Notes: generated by a model from the letters alone, not told the origin. Positions 8,868 to 19,296 are shown, numbered from the stretch's first letter. The stretch: 64,000 bases of DNA from Dysgonomonas mossii (GCF_004569505.1 NZ_SPPK01000001.1:310001-374000); one strand, 5' to 3'. Translations and numbers: made by a program.

Positions 8868-11393
8868 ATGATAAAAAAAGAGCAGTCTTTGGTGAAGATG
8901 TTGTTGCCACATATTATTGCAGTGGTTGCATTTTTATTTATAACAATGGCATATTTTAGCCCTATGTTGCAAGGTAAAGTGTTGTCGCAGCACGATGTAA
9001 CACAATATCAGGGTTCAGCAAAGGAAATTAGTGACTATTACTATAATGAGGGTAAGACTTCGGCATGGACAGGCTCGATGTTCTCCGGTATGCCTGCGTA
9101 TCAGATAGGTGTGCATGGAGGCAGTCCAAATTTTCTTGACTATCTCGAGGCTCCTGTAAAAGCATTGGGTAACACCACGGCAGGACCTGTTTTTGCAGGT
9201 ATGCTGATGGCCTATATCTTATTTTGCTTGATGGGATTCAGTCCGGCAGTTGCTATATTGGGGGCTGTTGCATATTCGCTGTCATCTTACAATATTGTTA
9301 TACTCAACGCCGGGCACGTGACTAAAGCATGGGCGCTGGCATATATGCCGCTGATAGTGGCAGGCTTTATGTCGTTGTTTAAGAATAAAATCCTGCTTGG
9401 TAGTGTGTTAGTCGGTTTGGGGCTGGCATTACAAATAAAAAGTAATCACTTGCAGGTAACTTATTATACCGGTTTACTCAGTGTTATACTCTTCATTACA
9501 TATGCGGTTGAGGTGCTCTCAAAAAAGAATTATAAGTCATTCCTTATGTCGTGCGGCGCCATGATTATCGCTGTGGCTTTGGCTGTATTGGCTAATCTGG
9601 GGAATATATACGGTAATATGGAAATGGCACGAGAAAGTACCCGTGGAAAGTCTGAACTGACTTCGCCGAAGTCCGAGTCAGAAAAGCAATCGACAGGACT
9701 TGACAAAGATTATGCTTTTGGGTGGAGTTATGGTAAAGCCGAAACATTCACATTCCTTGTTCCTAATCTTTACGGGGGAGAATCGAAACCTTATGATAAA
9801 GATGCTCAGAGTATAAAAGTATTGACACAGAAGGTGCAATCGGGAGAAATTCCTGCCGAATTTGCCAATCAGGTGTCACGCATTCCTCAGTATTGGGGCG
9901 ACCAGCCTTTTACTCAGGGGACTGTATATCTCGGAGCAATCGTTTGTTTCTTGTTCCTGTTGGGTATGATTATTATAAGAAGCAATGTAAAATGGGGGTT
10001 GCTCGTGGCTACTATCTTTTTCATATTGCTGGCTTGGGGTAAAAATCTGGAATGGTTCAACGATTGGTTTTTCTATCACTTCCCGCTCTATAGTAAATTC
10101 AGGGCGGTGTCTACAGCTTTGGTAGTGCCTGCACTCACTATTGTTATGGTTGCCGTGTGGGGAATAAAAGAATTCTTCTCGGGAGAAATAGATAAAAAGA
10201 AACTAAAAAAAGCACTTTATATATCGTTAGGCGTAGTTGGTGGTCTTTGTCTTATCCTTTGGATAGCGCCGGGAGCATTCTTCAATTTCACTTCGGGTGC
10301 AGATGCACAATGGAAAGCACAGGTTCCTGAATGGTATTATAATGCATTGCTGACCGATCGTCAAGACCTGATGTCGTCCGATGCTTTACGCTCTTTGGTA
10401 TTTGTTTTATTGGGCGCAGCAATTTTGTATTTCTCTCTTCGGACGAAGGTTGATACAAAGAAAATGACAATATATGGTTCGCTGGGACTTGCCGTTTTAG
10501 TCTTGATTGATTTGTGGGGAATTGATAAACGCTATTTGAATGAGAATAATTTTGTGGCTAAAAGTACCTACAAAACAGAAACGTTTTCTCCGTCGGTAGC
10601 CGATCAGGCTATCTTGAAAGATCAGCATCCTTCCTACAGGGTTTTGAATCTGAATAATCCGTTTGCCGAAACAACGACTTCTTATTATCATAAATCTATT
10701 GGAGGCTATCATGCAGCCAAGCTGAAACGTTATCAGGAATTGATCGATAATCGTCTGGATGGTGAAGTTAATCAGATCATCGGTACATTCAGTTCACAAA
10801 ATATAGATACAATCATGGCATCGTTTAATAAAACGAAAGCACTGAATATGTTGAATGCAAAATACGTAATATATCATCCTGAGCAACCGCCATTGGTAAA
10901 TCCGAATGCAATGGGCAACGCTTGGTTTGTAAATGAATACAAGTTGGTAAATAATGCTGACGAAGAAATAGCTGCAATCAATACTTTAGATCCGCACACA
11001 ACAGCCGTTGTAGATAAGCGTTTCGAAAGCGAATTGTCGGGATTAAAAATTACCCCCGACTCTACAGCTACAATAGAATTGGTATCATATAAGCCGGATG
11101 TGTTGACTTACAAAACCAAAGCTGTCTCAGAGCAACTAGCCGTACTTTCCGAGATTTATTTCTCGAATGGTTGGCAGGCTTATGTTGATGGAAAGGAAGT
11201 TCCTCACTTCCGTGCTGATTGGACATTGCGGGCAATGCGTGTTCCGGCAGGAGAACATGAAATTGTTTTTAAGTTCGAGCCTCAGGGATATTATAACAGC
11301 CGCCATGTGGCAACAGCCTCTTCGGCAGTACTTGTTTTGTTGTTGATCGGCATAATTATAAGACCTTTTGTTTTGAAGAGAAAGGAAAAATAA
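8868..11393 (+). CDS. YfhO-family integral membrane protein (GT-C-like)
   Basis: An 841-residue polytopic membrane protein with roughly 12-13 hydrophobic helices and a large C-terminal extracytoplasmic domain (about 560-800). Family features include SQHDVTQYQGSAKE near the N-terminus, the WTGSMFSGMPAYQ loop, and the C-terminal YFSNGWQAYVDGKEV segment ending in a last helix. In Firmicutes, YfhO-type proteins are GT-C-like enzymes that decorate cell-wall polymers from lipid-linked sugars. The start is 1 bp after the methyltransferase stop. The neighbouring GT2 supports a glycan role; the actual substrate is not known. Confidence 0.9.
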   Translation: MIKKEQSLVKMLLPHIIAVVAFLFITMAYFSPMLQGKVLSQHDVTQYQGSAKEISDYYYNEGKTSAWTGSMFSGMPAYQIGVHGGSPNFLDYLEAPVKALGNTTAGPVFAGMLMAYILFCLMGFSPAVAILGAVAYSLSSYNIVILNAGHVTKAWALAYMPLIVAGFMSLFKNKILLGSVLVGLGLALQIKSNHLQVTYYTGLLSVILFITYAVEVLSKKNYKSFLMSCGAMIIAVALAVLANLGNIYGNMEMARESTRGKSELTSPKSESEKQSTGLDKDYAFGWSYGKAETFTFLVPNLYGGESKPYDKDAQSIKVLTQKVQSGEIPAEFANQVSRIPQYWGDQPFTQGTVYLGAIVCFLFLLGMIIIRSNVKWGLLVATIFFILLAWGKNLEWFNDWFFYHFPLYSKFRAVSTALVVPALTIVMVAVWGIKEFFSGEIDKKKLKKALYISLGVVGGLCLILWIAPGAFFNFTSGADAQWKAQVPEWYYNALLTDRQDLMSSDALRSLVFVLLGAAILYFSLRTKVDTKKMTIYGSLGLAVLVLIDLWGIDKRYLNENNFVAKSTYKTETFSPSVADQAILKDQHPSYRVLNLNNPFAETTTSYYHKSIGGYHAAKLKRYQELIDNRLDGEVNQIIGTFSSQNIDTIMASFNKTKALNMLNAKYVIYHPEQPPLVNPNAMGNAWFVNEYKLVNNADEEIAAINTLDPHTTAVVDKRFESELSGLKITPDSTATIELVSYKPDVLTYKTKAVSEQLAVLSEIYFSNGWQAYVDGKEVPHFRADWTLRAMRVPAGEHEIVFKFEPQGYYNSRHVATASSAVLVLLLIGIIIRPFVLKRKEK

Positions 11394-11394
11394 A

Positions 11395-12300
11395 ATGAAG
11401 CTATCTGTTATTTTCTGTACATACAATAGGGAGAAATATCTGTACAATGCGTTGAAAAGTATTTCGCAGCAGAATATTCCATATCACGACTATGAAATAG
11501 TTATGGTGAATAATAACAGTACAGATTCTACAGAAAGTATTTGTAAGCAGTTTCGATACGATTATCCGGGAGTTAATTTCCGATATTTTCTTGAAACGCA
11601 ACAGGGACTTTCGTATGCACGCAACAGAGGTGTGCAGGAGAGTAGGGGCGATATCCTTGTTTTTGTAGATGATGATGCTACTGCATTCGAATCGTATCTT
11701 TCGTCTATAAAATCATTCTTTGAATCTCACCCCACCGTATCGGCATGTGGCGGACCTATAGTGCCTGTATATGAGGTGGAGAAACCGAAGTGGTTGTCTC
11801 ATTATACCGAACAGCTTATTGGTGGAGCCCTGTACGAAGGTGATAAGATAAAACCTTTCAGCAACGGTAAATATCCCGGAGGAGGAAATTCTGCATTCAG
11901 AAAAGAAGTATTTGATAAATATGGACTGTTTAATGTAGAATTGGGACGCAAGGGAACAGGGCTGATCGGTGCTGAAGAGAAAGACCTTTATGACAGGCTG
12001 ACAAGAGGTGGTGAGAAATTTTATTACCTCCCACAAATGGGTATTCATCATTATATACCCGAAAAGAAACTTACAGAATCTCACTTCAGGGAACTAACTT
12101 ATTCTATCGGAAAAAGCGAACGTATTCGTACTAAATCGATATCTCCGAATGCCTACCAAAACAGAATCTTTGCTGAATGTAAAAAATGGGCGGGCTCTAT
12201 TGTCTTGTTTTTTACTTATATGTTGAGGCTCTCTCCCGACAAGGGCTGGAAGCTGATACAATTCAGATGGTATGTAAGTAAAGGGCTGCTGGGGAAGTAG
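11395..12300 (+). CDS. Glycosyltransferase family 2
   Basis: A 301-residue GT-A enzyme. The N-terminus LSVIFCTYNREKYL is the nucleotide-sugar binding strand, followed by VMVNNNSTDST. The metal-binding DxD is FVDDDAT (about residue 92-95). An acceptor-side GGGNSAFRKEVF and a GAEEKDLYDRL motif follow. It lacks strong membrane helices except a possible C-terminal amphipathic patch. It starts 1 bp after yfhO and is the last gene of the cluster. The donor sugar cannot be read from sequence. Confidence 0.93.
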   Translation: MKLSVIFCTYNREKYLYNALKSISQQNIPYHDYEIVMVNNNSTDSTESICKQFRYDYPGVNFRYFLETQQGLSYARNRGVQESRGDILVFVDDDATAFESYLSSIKSFFESHPTVSACGGPIVPVYEVEKPKWLSHYTEQLIGGALYEGDKIKPFSNGKYPGGGNSAFRKEVFDKYGLFNVELGRKGTGLIGAEEKDLYDRLTRGGEKFYYLPQMGIHHYIPEKKLTESHFRELTYSIGKSERIRTKSISPNAYQNRIFAECKKWAGSIVLFFTYMLRLSPDKGWKLIQFRWYVSKGLLGK

Positions 12301-12378
12301 ATTTTTCTGTATAGACCTCATATATAATAAAATAATTGTACTTTTATCTATTAAAGAGGATGATGCATGGCAAAAAAG

Positions 12379-12479
12379 GTAACAAATAAAAGTACTCTGA
12401 AAAGTGTCACTTTTGTCACCTTTTGCTTGTAATGTATTGTTCTGTAGGTTTTTCGTTTTATGTGACGTTGTCACTTTTT
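12379..12479 (+). repeat. Dispersed GTGTCAC repeat, copy A
   Basis: About 100 bp holding the core AGTGTCACTTTTGTCACC (12403-12420), followed by a stretch shared with copy B (TTGTAATGTATTG here, TCGTAATGTATTG there). The same unit recurs at 62236-62337 and, more diverged and inverted, at 20469-20517. It lies in the gap between the GT2 and the next gene and carries no ORF. Confidence 0.75.
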
Positions 12480-12491
12480 GGTGATTAAAAT

Positions 12492-13082
12492 ATGAAAAAG
12501 AAGACTAATAGTAATTTATTGAAAGTTGTTGCCGCTATTGTGGTTGTTATCGTATTACTCTTTTTGTTTAGAGGAAACATTTACCGCATGGCTGTAAAAT
12601 ATGAAGATGGCGGAAGCCGTAAGTCTTATGATATAAAAGAAGGTGATTTGGCAACATTCATCAATCAGAGTCTACCCAATGATGAGGCATTAGATGCTAC
12701 TATAAGTATTGAGCAGATTATCGACTTATCTCAGGAGATAACTACAAAAGTATTGGACTTTTCTTCTGATGCTCAGGAGAGTGATCCGCAGAAGCTTTTT
12801 GTTGCCACAGAGGCTAATTATACCGGTTATGCTGCCTTTACATCTGCCGTAGGTACTTACCTTATCAAGAGGTTTGGAATGGATAAGGAGTGGGAGGCTA
12901 AGCCGAAGAAAGGCAAGCTGTACCTCTTTGGAAACAATATGTACAAGAATGCGCAGAACGGATGGTTTAAAGATCATGACTTTGTTATGTTCAGAAATAA
13001 GAATACAAAAGAGGAAATCTACGTTGACCCTACTGTGGATGAATATCTTGGGCTGAAGCGAGTTGATAGATACCAAAAGTAA
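12492..13082 (+). CDS. Membrane-anchored transglutaminase-like protein lacking the catalytic Cys
   Basis: A 196-residue protein with one N-terminal membrane helix (about 9-27) and an exported domain. The stretch EANYTGYAAFTSAVGTYL (about 107-124) looks like the nucleophile helix of transglutaminase-like proteins (normally NCxGYA), but the Cys position holds Tyr or Thr. A later DHDFVMFR ... EIYVDPT pattern supplies the His and Asp expected of that fold. I infer an inactive transglutaminase-like domain, possibly structural or binding. This is motif-level reasoning only. It ends just before queG. Confidence 0.6.
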   Translation: MKKKTNSNLLKVVAAIVVVIVLLFLFRGNIYRMAVKYEDGGSRKSYDIKEGDLATFINQSLPNDEALDATISIEQIIDLSQEITTKVLDFSSDAQESDPQKLFVATEANYTGYAAFTSAVGTYLIKRFGMDKEWEAKPKKGKLYLFGNNMYKNAQNGWFKDHDFVMFRNKNTKEEIYVDPTVDEYLGLKRVDRYQK

Positions 13083-13083
13083 A

Positions 13084-14019
13084 ATGTTGGCAAACAAAGA
13101 TATCTCCCTGCAAATAAAAGATTATGCATATAGTCTGGGTTTTGATGCTTGCGGGATTTGTAAGGCTGAGCCGATAGAGGTCGAGGAACAACAGCATTTT
13201 AAAGACTGGCTTAGTCATTCATATCATGCAGATATGGATTATATGGCTAGGAATACAGAGAAACGATGCAACCCTACTTTATTGGTTGAAGGTTCCTGTT
13301 CGGTAATCAGTGTCGCATTAAACTATTATCCCGAAACAAAGCAACCGCAAGAAAACCCTCAATTTGCTTATTACGCCTATGGCAAAGACTATCACGATGT
13401 GGTGAAGAGTAAGTTGCAAATGCTGCTAGATTACATTAAGAGCTTAGAGCCGGCGGCCGAAGGACGGGCTTTTGTTGATACAGCTCCAATCTTAGAGCGT
13501 TATTGGGCAGCCAAAGCCGGGTTGGGATTTATCGGAAAAAATTCATTGCTGATCATCCCGAAGAAGGGTTCTTATTTCTTTCTGGGCGAATTGATCATCA
13601 ATCTTGAGCTGACATACGACACTCCATTGAATTTATCGTGTGGAAACTGTACTCGCTGCTTGGATGCATGCCCTACATCGGCTATAGTAAAGCCTAGAGT
13701 GGTGAATGCGAGTAAGTGTATTTCGTATCAGACGATCGAAAATCGTGGCGAGATTGATGAACAAGTGATTCCGAAGATGAATAATCGTTTTTATGGTTGT
13801 GATATTTGCCAGCAAGTTTGTCCTTGGAACAGATATTCACGACCGCATCAGACGGCAGAGTTTAACCCCTCTCAGTCTTTTTTAGACTTGTCTTTTGACC
13901 GCCTTGATAATCTGTCGGTTGAAGACTACCAGAAGATATTTAAGGGTTCGGCGGTGAAGCGTGCTAAATTTACAGGGTTGAAAAGAAATCTGGAAGCACT
14001 GAGGCAGAATTTGAAATAA
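13084..14019 (+). CDS. queG: Epoxyqueuosine reductase
   Basis: The last step of queuosine synthesis: a cobalamin- and iron-sulfur-dependent reduction of epoxyqueuosine in tRNA. The 311 residues include the N-terminal FDACGICKAEP region and the catalytic-domain stretch DTAPILERYWAAKAGLGFIGKN. Two ferredoxin-type clusters follow: CGNCTRCLDACP and CDICQQVCPW. I chose the ATG at 13084, just after the previous stop, rather than a TTG 21 nt earlier. The C-terminal HEAT-like region of longer QueG forms is short here, as is common in Bacteroidetes. Confidence 0.96.
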   Translation: MLANKDISLQIKDYAYSLGFDACGICKAEPIEVEEQQHFKDWLSHSYHADMDYMARNTEKRCNPTLLVEGSCSVISVALNYYPETKQPQENPQFAYYAYGKDYHDVVKSKLQMLLDYIKSLEPAAEGRAFVDTAPILERYWAAKAGLGFIGKNSLLIIPKKGSYFFLGELIINLELTYDTPLNLSCGNCTRCLDACPTSAIVKPRVVNASKCISYQTIENRGEIDEQVIPKMNNRFYGCDICQQVCPWNRYSRPHQTAEFNPSQSFLDLSFDRLDNLSVEDYQKIFKGSAVKRAKFTGLKRNLEALRQNLK

Positions 14020-14050
14020 TATTAAGTCGTTGATAACGTTTTATAAGAAG

Positions 14051-14536
14051 ATGAAAAAGATAAAATATATAGTGTTGATAGTTGTGTTAGTGTTTGTAAC
14101 TTTCTCTTGCGGAAGTGATGAAAGTTTGAATACTATTCCTATTGAACCCGTAAGATTTGAAGTCAACTTAATAAAATCTCCGGACAAGAATCTGCGAACA
14201 CCCGGGAATATTGTGACATTTACTCAGCCAAGGCTGGCAACGGATATGATTGGATACTCAGGGCTGCTTATTGTTTGTAGTGCTGTACCTATAACTAGCA
14301 GTGTCTATCAATTGTATGCATACGATCTTTGTTGCCCTTACGAAAAACAACGACCGATAAAAGTTGTGCCACAGAGTGATGGGACTGTAAAGTGCTCTCA
14401 TTGCGGTAGTGTCTTTGAGATATTTAATGGTGTAGGAAATGTAAAGTCGGGACCGGCTAAAGATAATCTTCAGACTTACTATGCTCGATTTTCTAATACA
14501 GGAGATGGAATTTTTCAAATTACACGTAGAAATTAA
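14051..14536 (+). CDS. Rieske-like lipoprotein with altered cluster ligands
   Basis: A 161-residue lipoprotein: signal sequence with lipobox VTFSC (C20). The C-terminal half follows the order of a Rieske ferredoxin domain (AYDLCCPYE ... KCSHCGSVFEIFNGVGNV-SGPA ... L-TYY). However, the first loop has C94-C95-P-Y with no CxH, and the second has C115-S-H117-C118 instead of CxxH. Ligands, if any, would be mostly Cys. The ATG at 14051 is preferred over a TTG 21 nt upstream. It follows queG by 31 bp and is probably in the same transcript. Redox function is unproven. Confidence 0.65.
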   Translation: MKKIKYIVLIVVLVFVTFSCGSDESLNTIPIEPVRFEVNLIKSPDKNLRTPGNIVTFTQPRLATDMIGYSGLLIVCSAVPITSSVYQLYAYDLCCPYEKQRPIKVVPQSDGTVKCSHCGSVFEIFNGVGNVKSGPAKDNLQTYYARFSNTGDGIFQITRRN

Positions 14537-14547
14537 TCCTGATAAAC

Positions 14548-14578
14548 TTTGTAGAAAGGAAAACATTTTTTACATTTG
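14548..14578 (+). promoter_or_regulatory. Promoter of tRNA-Gly/tRNA-Leu operon
   Basis: TTTG (14548-14551), exactly 19 nt spacer, TACATTTG (14571-14578): the best match to the Bacteroidetes housekeeping promoter in the window. It lies 63 bp before tRNA-Gly. Confidence 0.85.
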
Positions 14579-14641
14579 CACTCGCTAAACGGAAAAGGCT
14601 TCCAAAATGTTGGAATTATAGCCTTGAATATAGCAGTAATT

Positions 14642-14714
<73 letters not shown>

Positions 14715-14722
14715 CATAGGCT

Positions 14723-14806
14723 GCTCGGATGGTGGAATGGTAGACACGCAAGACTTAAAATCTTGTGACCATTACGGTTGTGCGGGTTCAAGTCCCGCTC
14801 CGAGTA
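14723..14806 (+). tRNA. tRNA-Leu (TAA)
   Basis: An 84-nt class II tRNA with a long variable arm. Acceptor GCTCGGA/TCCGAGT (first pair G-T), anticodon stem CAAGA/TCTTG with loop CTTAAAA, T-loop GGTTCAAGTCC. It is 8 nt after tRNA-Gly in one transcript. Confidence 0.96.
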
Positions 14807-14813
14807 CTGAGGG

Positions 14814-14851
14814 CTCCTATTAATCGATTGATTAATAGGGGTCTTTTTTTT
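14814..14851 (+). terminator. Intrinsic terminator of the tRNA operon
   Basis: Perfect 10-bp stem CCTATTAATC / GATTAATAGG with loop GATT, extended by two pairs and followed by eight Ts. Confidence 0.88.
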
Positions 14852-14912
14852 ATTGGGGGTCTTAAAGGTGTACTTAGATGTTTTGTTGTTTTTGAGATCT
14901 AGATTATTAATT

Positions 14913-15038
14913 ATGAAGGAGAAAATAATTAAATATTTATTCCTAGTTTTAGGCATGCTTTTTATTCTAGTTAGTATTATTTCTATTGTTATGACAGATA
15001 ATCTTTCAAGGTCATCTTTCAATTTTATATCCATCTAA
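14913..15038 (+). CDS. Possible small membrane protein
   Basis: A 41-codon frame from ATG 14913 with one clear hydrophobic helix (YLFLVLGMLFILVSIISIV) after a lysine-rich start, and a polar end. No recognisable family, no ribosome binding site, and no conserved neighbour. It lies between the tRNA terminator and the broken mrr gene. It could be chance in AT-rich DNA. Confidence 0.3.
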   Translation: MKEKIIKYLFLVLGMLFILVSIISIVMTDNLSRSSFNFISI

Positions 15039-15135
15039 ATATTATCTACTTAAATGCGAATTTAACATTTTTGTCTTGTCCGTATGGTTAAATTCAAAAT
15101 ATTCACTTTCTTTGAGTACAATAATAATTTATGAT

Positions 15136-16004
15136 ATGGCTCGAAAAAGGAAAAACACCAATTTACCATCTTTTGATGAATTGATTATACCAACTGTAAA
15201 AGCTCTTGTTGAATTAGGTGGCTCAGGATCTATTGAGGAAATTAATAATAAGGTTTATGAAATAGCAAACCTATCTGATGATGTTTTGCAGGTTTCTCAT
15301 GGAGAAGATGGAAGAAGTGAAGTTGATTATAGGCTTGCATGGAGTAGACATATCTGAAAAAATTCGGATTAATAGAGAATTCTGCTCGTGGAGTATGGGC
15401 TTTATCAAAATCAGATATAGATATAAAGAATCTCAATTATACTGAAATTGTTAGAAAAGTAAGAGAGCAAGAAAAATCAATATCTAAAGATATACAAAAT
15501 CAAGAAGTAGAACAAGAGGTCACATTAGAGGTTAATAGTTCTGAAAGATGGAAAGATAAATTATTAACAGTTCTATATAATATTACTCCATCTGCATTTG
15601 AGCGACTTACTCAAAGATTACTTCGTGAAAGTGGATTTGTTCAAGTGGAAGTGACGGGAAAATCAGGAGATGGAGGCATTGATGGGAAAGGTATTATGAG
15701 AATGAGTGGTTTACTAAGTTTTCATGTTATTTTCCAATGTAAAAGATATAAAGGATCTGTTTCTCCAAGTCAGATAAGGGATTTCAGAGGTGCAATGCAA
15801 GGGCGTGCAGACAAAGGACTTTTTATTACGACCGGACATTTTACAAGAGAAGCTATCAAAGAAGCCACAAGAGATGGAGCTCCTCCAATTGATTTAATTG
15901 ATGGCGAGTTTCTTTGTGATAAGTTGAAGGAGTTAAAATTAGGCGTAGATATTCAGCTCATTGAAGCTGTTGAGATAAAAGAAGAATGGTTTTTGAAAAT
16001 CTAA
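15136..16004 (+). pseudogene. mrr: Frameshifted Mrr-type restriction endonuclease
   Basis: Two frames together encode a full Mrr protein. The first (from ATG 15136, MARKRK) carries the N-terminal winged-helix domain and runs to LAWSR, then hits TGA at 15355. Adding one base around 15346-15349 (aga cat to aga aca tat) gives the normal Mrr continuation SRTYLKKFGLIENSARGVW and an open frame to 16004. The nuclease domain has GDGGIDGKG and QCKRYK, the D and QxK catalytic residues of Mrr_cat. Mrr cuts methylated foreign DNA. As written it is broken by a one-base deletion, real or a sequencing error. The region is AT-rich and follows a tRNA pair, which suits an acquired defence gene. Confidence 0.88.
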
Positions 16005-16250
16005 TATCAAAAAAAATCAATAAACTATAAGTTTCTATTAGTTCTTCTTTTCGTAAGCCGAGATACCTTATTGTTGTACGAAATCACTATGGTTAAAAAG
16101 TCCTGATAATTTCACTAATGCTAACTCAGTGTTAGAACCTGTATTGTACTAAATCTGACAAGCAAAGCTTTTATATATAAATGTGAATTATTAGTATTCA
16201 CTTAAGTTCTTTTAGTTTTTACAGTTCAATAATTAATAGAAATATATCTT

Positions 16251-16544
16251 ATGCACAAGAAAATAATTTCAAGACTAAAAACGCTTGGTATACCTGAGCT
16301 TGAAATAATCGATTCTTTAAATGAGCTAAATGGAGATTATATTAATCTTGAAAGTCGATTGCCAAACGGAGAAACAGGTAAGATTCTAGACGACAATAAG
16401 AAATATCTTGGGGCACAGGTTGAAATACCGAGCAGTGAGAAGTGCTATGGCATAGCTGCAGATGGAACTATGATAGCTGTTTTTCGTTATGGTTGCGGAG
16501 GGAAAGATAGCGAAGTCGTTGCGTGGATAAAAATGCTTGATTAA
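16251..16544 (+). CDS. Small protein of unknown function
   Basis: A 97-residue acidic, soluble protein; I do not recognise it. The N-terminal half looks helical (LKTLGIPELEIIDSLNEL). The C-terminal half has YGIAADGTMIAVFRYGCGGKDSEVVAWIKML, reminiscent of small beta-rich domains. No signal peptide or membrane helix. It lies between broken mrr (246 bp gap) and the lipocalin gene. It may belong to the same accessory patch as mrr. Confidence 0.6.
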   Translation: MHKKIISRLKTLGIPELEIIDSLNELNGDYINLESRLPNGETGKILDDNKKYLGAQVEIPSSEKCYGIAADGTMIAVFRYGCGGKDSEVVAWIKMLD

Positions 16545-16610
16545 CATTTCTCTTTCAAAAACAATTATTGTATATCTGTTGTTTTTATAGGTAAGTTATA
16601 AGTATGAATT

Positions 16611-17132
16611 ATGAATCTCAAATTTCCGTTTATTGCAATCATTATGATTAGTTTATTTGCATCGTGTACTGGTATTCCTAAAAATGCAACAGCAGTCAAA
16701 AATTTTGAAGTTGAAAAGTATATGGGGCGGTGGTACGAGATAGCTCGGTTCGATTTTCGGTTTGAACGAAACTTAGATAACACCACTGCTGAATATACCT
16801 TGAATGAAAACCAAACGGTCGGTGTGCTAAATCAAGGGCACGATTACATCAAGGATACTTGGAAATCGGCAAAAGGAATAGCTAAATTTATCGGTCCTAA
16901 AGATGAAGGCAGGCTAAAGGTTTCTTTCTTCAGGCCGTTTTATGCTTCGTATAATATAATCGCTTTGGATAAGGATTATAAATATGCGCTTGTTGTGGGT
17001 AAAAACAAAAAATATATGTGGATTCTTTCACGAACTAAAACTATCCCTGATGATGTAAAAAACAACTATCTTGATTTGGCTAAAAAGCTAGACCTTGATA
17101 TTGATAAGTTGGTTTGGGTAAATCACGATTGA
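16611..17132 (+). CDS. blc: Outer-membrane lipocalin (Blc-like lipoprotein)
   Basis: A 173-residue lipoprotein: signal sequence with lipobox LFASC (C19). A lipocalin barrel follows, showing the first signature YMGRWYEIARFDFRFER, the mid-barrel DEGRLKVSFFRPFYASYNIIALD, and the late YMWILSRT. Blc proteins bind lysophospholipids or fatty acids at the outer membrane. It stands alone; a hairpin after the stop is shared with the convergent groEL. Confidence 0.93.
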   Translation: MNLKFPFIAIIMISLFASCTGIPKNATAVKNFEVEKYMGRWYEIARFDFRFERNLDNTTAEYTLNENQTVGVLNQGHDYIKDTWKSAKGIAKFIGPKDEGRLKVSFFRPFYASYNIIALDKDYKYALVVGKNKKYMWILSRTKTIPDDVKNNYLDLAKKLDLDIDKLVWVNHD

Positions 17133-17156
17133 GCATAGAAAACAGCATATAAAAAA

Positions 17157-17190
17157 GAACCGATGGATCTTGATCCATCGGTTCTTTTTT
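17157..17190. terminator. Bidirectional terminator between blc and groEL
   Basis: Stem GAACCGATGGATC / GATCCATCGGTTC with a 2-nt loop, an A-run before and a T-run after, so it works on both strands. Confidence 0.88.
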
Positions 17191-17237
17191 ATATAAGTCC
17201 TGTCAACCTTTGTCGGTTGAGGCAATCGAATGATTAA

Positions 17238-18878
<1,641 letters not shown>

Positions 18879-18897
18879 TTAATTAAAACTGTTAGTA

Positions 18898-19167
18898 TTA
18901 AATAATTGCAAGAATATCAGATTGACGCATAATAAGAAAAACTTCACCGTCAAGCTCTACTTCTGTTCCGGCGTATTTGCCATAAAGAACCTGATCTTTT
19001 GGTTTTACTATCATATCTTCGTCTTTTGTTCCGTTGCCTACTGCAATAACTTCACCTTTTAGAGGTTTTTCTTTAGCTGTATCCGGAATAATGATACCTC
19101 CCACGCTTTTTTCTTCGGCTGCAGCCGGCTTAACAAGCACTCTGTCTGCTAATGGTTTAATACTCAT
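18898..19167 (-). CDS. groS: 10-kDa co-chaperonin GroES
   Basis: An 89-residue lid of the GroEL chamber. It starts [18 protein letters not shown], has the mobile loop [11 protein letters not shown], and ends in [13 protein letters not shown]. First gene of the heat-shock operon. The upstream 130 bp lacks CIRCE but holds repeated TGTCA/TGACA elements (19254-19296). Confidence 0.98.
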   Translation of the reverse strand: MSIKPLADRVLVKPAAAEEKSVGGIIIPDTAKEKPLKGEVIAVGNGTKDEDMIVKPKDQVLYGKYAGTEVELDGEVFLIMRQSDILAII

Positions 19168-19253
19168 GATTCTTAAATTTTTAATAGTTATATATTAATT
19201 TATTTTATGTATTCTGTTTAGATATTAGCGAAATGCGTGCCAAAATATATTTC

Positions 19254-19296
19254 TGTCAAAACAGCAGAATCATAGAAATGACAAACTGACAAGTAG
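19254..19296 (-). promoter_or_regulatory. TGTCA/TGACA elements upstream of groES
   Basis: On the minus strand the stretch reads CTTGTCAGTTTGTCA, then after about 17 nt TTTTGACAG. Two direct TGTCA copies 8 nt apart plus an inverted copy. This may be an operator or heat-shock promoter element; no regulator is known from the sequence. Confidence 0.35.

Noticed and set aside
14723..16550. Integration of an island at tRNA-Leu
   Set aside because: No integrase and no duplicated tRNA 3' end found downstream; a terminator follows the tRNA normally.
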